NCBI GenBank assembly: GCA_013398055.1
Contig: VZRS01009539.1
Span: 683,020-747,019, forward strand
From: Ifrita kowaldi
Lineage: Eukaryota; Chordata; Aves; Passeriformes; Cinclosomatidae
Direction: 5' to 3'
Length of the DNA: 64,000 nt
A model generated the notes under the pieces. That model did not search any database and had not been told where the DNA came from. It saw only the letters and a program-made list of their open reading frames with translations. This document shows, piece after piece, positions 57,353 through 64,000 of this stretch; position 1 is the stretch's first letter, and each line of letters starts with the position of its first letter. A program made the translations under genes and the position numbers.

Positions 57353-60044
57353 CTGTCTTTGGTGCCTTAGGAAAAAAAGCACCCTTTAATAAGATGATCA
57401 AATCTGAACGTTTGAAATTTTCACTTCAGGTTATATATGCATGACCTGTCTCACCACATAGACAACACAGCAAAGTGCTCTAGAATTGTGTTAAGACTTG
57501 GCGAATACTTTTGACAGAGCAGCATTTCTTCATCCTGGCTGCTCCACATTAGAGATCACTTTCCAGATCATGCAGCTTTTAGAAGAGGCATAATAAGAAG
57601 TGAGAGAGGCACAGAGTTAACTGAAGCAACTTAATGAAAAAAAGCAAAACTTGAACTTATGCTCTTGTCGTTATCAGCCCAATCTCCCTTCTGTATGAGC
57701 CCACAGTATTGTTTAAATGAGGAAAGAGCAGCTGGAAAGGAACCAGTTTTTCATGATCCCATCTGGAGCTTCATCCTTGTGGCATACTTAAACAAGATGC
57801 TAGGTTGGTGCATGGGCAGGACTGATAGGATGTTGACGGATTTTAGCAGACAGCCTCTAGCAAGCTCTAGTGAGGAAAGCGCAGATGGAGAATAGTGATT
57901 TTTGGCAGCTAACAATTGAGCCAAATCTGAATGGATCGGAGATATGAAGTGAGTAAAAGGCATCTTCCTGACCCCAAGACTGTACTCATGCCAAAATTCA
58001 AATTCCTTTTACAAAACATAAAAGCATTCAACTATCTAAAAACACCAAATATAAATGTGTTTCTTTTAAAAGTTGGAAAACATCTTCCAGATTTTTGTGC
58101 ATACTAAAGTCAGAGACGGATATCACTTTCCAACCAAAAAGTATGTGAAACCTTACTTTTCCTGTCAAGTACCACGTATTACCATAAGCAGCTCAATGGT
58201 ATTTCAAGAACTTGATGCCTTCCCAGAAATAACAAACAATTCAAAAGCTAGACCTCATATGGGGAAACCAATCTATCCTCACAATAGCTTGCAATGAGTC
58301 TTTATGAATCTCCTTTTGCAGTGCAAGGACAGTGATTGCCAGTGAAAGAGCTCATGTAAAAATGCAAGACTAACTGGTCAGAGAGAACAGGTATAGCTGC
58401 ATACGCTGCTGAAATGAGTATCCTGTCATTCTTTAGGACAGCCTCCTATGTGAATACCAATTAAGCAAGTGAAAAGATCCTCCAGACAGGCATATTTTTC
58501 CTTATTAATATTTTTTTAGAACCATATGAAAAACTAGAGGTCATAAATGAGACTGACCTTACCCTAAAAAGATTAATACCCAAATAGACAGGAGGATAAA
58601 AGGAAGTATTATTAACTCTGTACTACGGAAGTGAAAAATGTCTGATTCTAAGAGATCCAGACAGCTACAGCTCCGGTTTTAATAGACATAACTTTTTAGA
58701 TATCCAGCACTTCCAGACCAGTTCTTAAGTGATTTTTTTTCTCTGATATCTAAAGTCAAATACTTGAAACTATTTTCCTGAATCCCTTATAAATACTTTA
58801 ATCATGACACCATCCATTTACTCTTTAACATTTTGCTTTTGGGCTTCTTGAGATAACAGCAATCACTTTTACTTTAAAAACAAAATACAGAAAGTAAAAT
58901 CCATTTGTATAATTACAACTTTGATCTCCTCTCCTTCTCCCAGACATAATCCCCCCTAGAAAACTCTCACTTAATGGACCATTCCAGTAAACCCTTATAG
59001 CTCAAAGATCGCTATGTTTAATAGAAGTCTGTAAGTGTTGAAATAGCAAAACTTGCAGCAAGATTCCCTGAAAGCTCTGCAAGCTAACAAGCTTAATGGA
59101 TTTTTAATGGTCCCTTTACATACTTATGTAAGGGCAATGGAGGCAGTGGTGATGGGAGGTTATGGTTGTGCATAATATTAAAAATATTTTGAATGCTCCA
59201 CAGCAGCATCAATACCCAATAGGACTATATTCTCACGGAAAGTTATATTAAGGAGTTTTTAACTGAGTACAGCAGGTATTATATGCCTTTACTATTTGTG
59301 CAACCAATGCAAAGTCCGTGGGGACAACACAGCATTCCTGTTGCATTGAGGATCCCACATGATTGGTAGATTAAAGCATAAAACAGCTGGGGGCATGACA
59401 CCTATGTCCAACATGATGAGAACTGCAAATCACAGATTTGTGTGCAAATACGCTGTTGAAAGCTGTTGTGAGGCTAGAAAGAAACTACAGAGCGAAAAGT
59501 TCTGGGTTCAGAAAACCAGCAGTGACTCTAAAGGAAACGAAACTAAAACAAAGAACTGAGATCAGCTGGAATTTGGAATATTATCTTAAAGAGAAAAAGA
59601 CTAGAAGAAAATTATGGGAGATCAATAGCAGTTTAAAAGACCTTTATTATGGAGAAGACAAAATTCCATGCATATATTACTTCAATATATCATTATCTTG
59701 TTTTCAACCTCAAGTTTATTGCTAAAACAATGGGCTAAATTTTATTCTTGTGGAAATTATGTTAATTAGTGTGTAATTATTTACTTGATTCACTAGCTAC
59801 ACAGAGGTACCTGGGGCGAAATATGGTCCCTTGTGATGATAAGGCCATCTAGACTTAAGTACACTGTCATATTGGCAGGCAAATAGAACAGATCCTTCCC
59901 TGGTTTGCAGCACCAGTTTAGTGATTGTTCTAAGCAAAAGCTCTTAATCTGAGCATCCACAGAATACCTGCAAAGAGATTATATTTTCCTCTCTGTTGCA
60001 GTGTATTTTTAAAGACCAAAACTGTTGAATTATGTTATCTTTTT

Positions 60045-60066
60045 TATTTATATATATATATATATA
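60045..60066 (+). repeat. TA microsatellite
   Basis: About ten TA steps. Confidence 0.9.
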
Positions 60067-62968
60067 ATTTGCAATGCAACTTTAATTTTCCTTTGCAAAT
60101 GAACCACCACAACAAATCTAATACTCTTCATTTTTACACAGTGTTCAGATTAGTGTGATTTACCAAGTTTAAATCAAGTTTAAAAAAATGCATTATTTTG
60201 TGTTTGGACACCCCCTTTTTTTACACTAGATTCCCCATAATCCAAGCTAGCACTATTTTATTTTCCTAAAAGATGCCTCCTATTATCTGGAACATTTTCT
60301 GCTTTGATTTGAACTTTAATTTGCATAAGATAGGTAATATTAACTGCCTCTACCTACCCATCCGTAGGTGAAATTTGCATTGTGGATATGTTTCCTAAGG
60401 AAGAGGGCCTTGGGGACTGTGTTGCTCTATAGATTTGAACGTGCTGCTCCGTAGTGCTGCAGAGGATGAAAAGCAAATGCTGCATTCAGTGTCTCCATTC
60501 AGTCTGATCGACCATATATAAAGTAAGGCTCTGCCAAACAATGTAGTCAAATCCATCTGTCTGCTGGGAGAAAAATCCTTAACAGTGGAATTTCACACAT
60601 TTTTCAGACAGCTGCCACTTAGTCTTTGTATGCCTGAACGTCAGGAAGGGAAACAATCACCAGGCCCCTGTTTCCAACATAGTAAGTGCTTTTCATCAAC
60701 ACTAGCATTATCCTCCTAAAGTTACAGACATAACAAAGCCAAAGTTCCCTTCTTTGTTCAAGTGGTCTTGATTTCTTTTATTATTACCCCTCCTTCCTTC
60801 CACTCCAAAAGTCCTAACTATTTAAACTCAAGTTGCCTCATATCACAGTACCAAGTATGAGCTAAAATTCTGTGTTTTCAGAGTGTTAAGAATAACTAGA
60901 TTTTATTCTTACTGTCAGAGCTCTGGGCATCTGGGAGAGAAGACAGGCATCTGTGCAATTCTACTTTTTGTTCTCTTGAGCAAAATTGCTTTCTCAGTTT
61001 TTTAACATCTTTACATAGTCAAGCTACCAAGTTATCTCAGTTATGTTAGGCACGCATTTCTTTTCAGTTTGCCAGTCTAGGAGGTCTCAAAGTTCAATTG
61101 ACTGACTGAGTCATCTACAATATAAGTTCCTCTGTCTGAACATATCACTCTCATCTTACATCAGCTCAGAGCCAGTCAATCCGTCGAACTTGGAACACAT
61201 TTTCTCTAAAAACAGCCAATGGTTTTTGACCAGATGAATCACTGCTTAAGCTCCATAGACTCTATTGACTAGATCTGCACTGGCTATAGGAAGAATAAAA
61301 TGCAGTGGGTGTTTCCCACTTCCCTTCCTCCCACAGCCCCACGCTCTTTCATTGTATGGTAATGAAATCAAGTTGTTATGGCCTCAGCCTTACTTGCATC
61401 CATCTGCAGATATTTAAAAACACAGACCATCCATTTTAGATCAGAACAAAGATTCACCCAGCACAGAACTTTGCCTTCAGTAGTGATCAAAACCAGATGT
61501 CTAAGTAAAAATATGAGAGAGCAAGTGCATGTGATACATCCTCCAAGCATTCTCCTAGAGTTCAGAAATTTCTGACTCAAAGGCTTTCTAAACTATGAGT
61601 GATTTCTTTGAATTTAAGTATCTTGAGGAACTCCTTTGCTATGAATTTATCCAATTGTGCCTTGAATGTACATAAACTTTTAGCATCCTGTTGTAGGAAT
61701 TTCCACTACATCTCTGCCTTCACTTGAAGACCACCTTGAGTCTGGCACTGATGTCCAACTCTCTCCAGCTTTGTGCTGGAGCAGACAGTGACTAACTGAT
61801 CTACTCTGTGCTGTTTTAAACCTTGCTGACCTAAGTCACAGATCTCTCTCCAAACCCTCAACCATCTCTTTTTCTGGGCTGAAAACCAAACTTAATTATC
61901 TTCCACCTTGCTTAGTCAGCTGTTCAATGCTTTTTAACAACTGTGTTACAATCCTGTGAACTGTGTAGAGTCTTGCTGTATGATTCTACAGAGGATAGAA
62001 CCACAAGCCAGATTTATATAGGGACATGGCATTATTTAGAGTCAGTATACATTACAATTATGCATTTTCTGTTTTGTTCTCTATTGTATTCTTAATAATT
62101 CCTAGTACAACTGAGTTTTGTTCATTAAGAAGAGTAGAGATGATGTTTCTAAAAGAAACCCTGTTATAATATGAAGATTTCATTCCTGAGTGGTAATGAT
62201 GAGCTCAGAGTCTCTCATTCCACAAGTAAAGATCAAATTATTTTCCCATGTGCATGACTTTTAAAATTTATATTTATTGGATTGTGTCTGCTATATTAAT
62301 GCCCAGATACTAAGTCTTGTTACACCTCTGTACCATTTTTTTCCTTTCACTCTCAGGCACATTATTTCTGTCCCTCAAGGATTTACGATCTTCATTGCTT
62401 TACACCAGAACAGCACCTCAGTCATTCCAGAGACCTCAGGGCCATTAGTCATGTTTTCTTCAAAACATCATCTATACAGCCACAACCCATCAGAAACTAA
62501 TTTCCTCTTCCTGTGAAGTAGTCTTAATACAACCCAAACTGCTGTGTGAAGAAGCTGTGAACAAGGCTATGCCATGAGCTGAAAAGAAAGCTTTAGAGAA
62601 TGCTTAAACATATCAAGTTCCATAAACCATGATTGAGTTCACAAATCGTAAACCTCGTCTCTTGGAAGAGCAGAGGTGATAATGGCTGCTTAGGAGCTAG
62701 GATGTCCCTTGTCCTGCCCTCCCCGTGCCCAATTCACACACATCTGATGGAGGACAACCTGCCCTTGTGCCTGCTAAGGAGAGGAATCAGGAGCACTCTA
62801 AGAGCCTAATCCTCCCTGACGGCAAATTTACTTTTGAACTGCTTGTGTAGTAGGTGAATTCAGGTTTGAGGGAGATCTACAACTGATGTAATAGAACAAC
62901 AGGCAGAGCCAGTGTCTCCCAAAGGGAAGGTTAACTGTGAACTGTGCAAATTCATGTCGCTATATTGA

Positions 62969-63018
62969 GTGCACACACAGAACATGAAAGGCAGTGTACA
63001 CACAGAACATCAAAGGCT
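62969..63018 (+). repeat. 25-base tandem pair
   Basis: 'gtgcacacacagaacatgaa' plus 'aggca' is followed directly by a copy with three or so changes ('gtgtacacacagaacatcaa'). Confidence 0.88.
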
Positions 63019-63232
63019 TTTTTTTTCCCTACTATTAAGTACACACATGTTGTCAGTTCTTAAACTCATTAACTCCAGGACATTTAAGTTCTGCCAGTTT
63101 TCTTCCTGATCCTACTGAGAGTTTTTTTTTTTATAAATTAACTCATCCTCAATTGCTCTGATCTCCTGAATTCCCAGTCAGTTCATTCCCTGATGAGACC
63201 AGAAGCTTAACTTGTTTCCACTTGAAAATGAG

Positions 63233-63259
63233 CATATACACACACACATGCACACACAG
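63233..63259 (+). repeat. CA microsatellite
   Basis: Short, once-interrupted CA run. Confidence 0.85.
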
Positions 63260-64000
63260 TGAAAGTGTAACTTGTATCTTTTCCAGTTCATTATTTACCC
63301 ATATATTTAGTTTTTATCTTCCCTTTGGGGAGTAAGTTCCCTAAAGTGCAAAGTTTTAATCATAAGGCTTGTGGCTTTTTGCTCAGTGCCAAAAGCACTG
63401 TTTTTAATAACATTTTGGCTCTACTTGTGTATCCAGAGGTCTACTGCTGTGGGGGAAGGAAAAATGATTGCCTTCCAATATCACTGCCCAGTGTAACACA
63501 TATCTTTGTAAACATAGAACAGCAGAAAGGCTGCCCAGAACACAGTTACCCTCAGCTTTACCGTTCACAGGGTGAAAATCTGTGCCTTGTTCAACTTAGA
63601 GTTAATAAATAATGCATTTACTTTTTTGTTGATAGCTTAGATATTTTTTGCTGCAGTTTTGTCCGTTCTTGTTTTGAAAATAACATCCAAACTAATAATG
63701 CTGGTGGCATCCTCTTTGTCCATGCTGTGCAAATTCTGCCTTCCACTTGCAAACTTTCACAAAGCAGCATAATCTTTTGCAGGTCTTGCATCTTTTCAAA
63801 ATCTTAGATGTTTTGCATCTCTGTATGACTTTTAGTGAGGATTCTGACTTTGAACTCTGCATGATTTTTCACTATTTTCTGTTCTTTGATTTCATTTTCT
63901 TTTCTTTTCTCTGCAGTATTTTGGTTTGCAGAACATTAGCACTGCTAGAGCCTTGTCTGTCCCACATGGAGTCAGTGGTAGCGCATTTTTCTGGGCAAAT

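Larger units (their letters stand above)
57353..64000. other. Unique sequence with minor simple repeats
   Basis: No gene or mobile element recognised. Simple repeats are TA at 60045-60066, a 25-base tandem pair at 62969-63018 and CA near 63233-63259. Frames of up to 95 codons (59438-59725, 63325-63612) have no recognisable motif or splice context. Confidence 0.5.

Noticed and set aside
61660..61990. Slightly CR1-like wording in a C/T-rich stretch
   Set aside because: No consecutive CR1 blocks could be followed; left as unique sequence.

Overview
This is a gene-poor, AT-rich stretch of a bird genome, probably a songbird (passerine). The evidence is a dozen CR1 LINE fragments, mostly 5'-truncated and several ending in the typical CR1 3' tail, plus two solo retroviral LTRs. 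One LTR is of the avian ERVL kind that is abundant in passerines. I recognise the CR1 and ERVL patterns from general knowledge; no search was run. I found no protein-coding gene, rRNA or tRNA that I can support. The longest open frames (up to about 140 codons) lie mostly in repeats or look like chance frames. The window reads as intergenic or deep-intronic sequence.

Layout. 1-10 kb: unique AT-rich sequence with two old LINE relics (about 5.55-6.2 kb and 7.25-7.44 kb), the second carrying a perfect 58-bp tandem duplication. 10-14.5 kb, 20.4-24.2 kb and 44.5-47.3 kb: three near-perfect duplications, each broken by single-N gaps at the copy junctions. They look like unmerged overlapping or allelic contig ends and account for about 5.0 kb of redundant sequence. 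28-32 kb: four CR1 fragments. 33.8-35.6 kb: an ERVL-type solo LTR with a 5-bp target-site duplication, a GC-rich 31-bp tandem array and a smaller LTR-like insert in the opposite orientation. 37-43.4 kb: four CR1 fragments, two of them head to head, and a 44-bp near-perfect palindrome at 41.65 kb. 44.17-44.85 kb: a complete solo LTR with a 6-bp target-site duplication, part of which is repeated by the third artefact. 47-64 kb: mostly unique sequence with microsatellites and one CR1 end.

The most interesting signals outside known repeats are: (a) a 40-bp inverted repeat (38/40 matching, 33 consecutive) whose arms lie about 0.9 kb apart at 56.34 and 57.35 kb; (b) the 44-bp palindrome at 41.65 kb; and (c) a minus-strand stretch at 55.99-56.31 kb that combines an acceptor-like site, an open frame and a close AATAAA, so it could be a terminal exon. 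Nothing here forms a gene system in the usual sense. The window's history is retroelement insertion, local rearrangement and assembly artefact.
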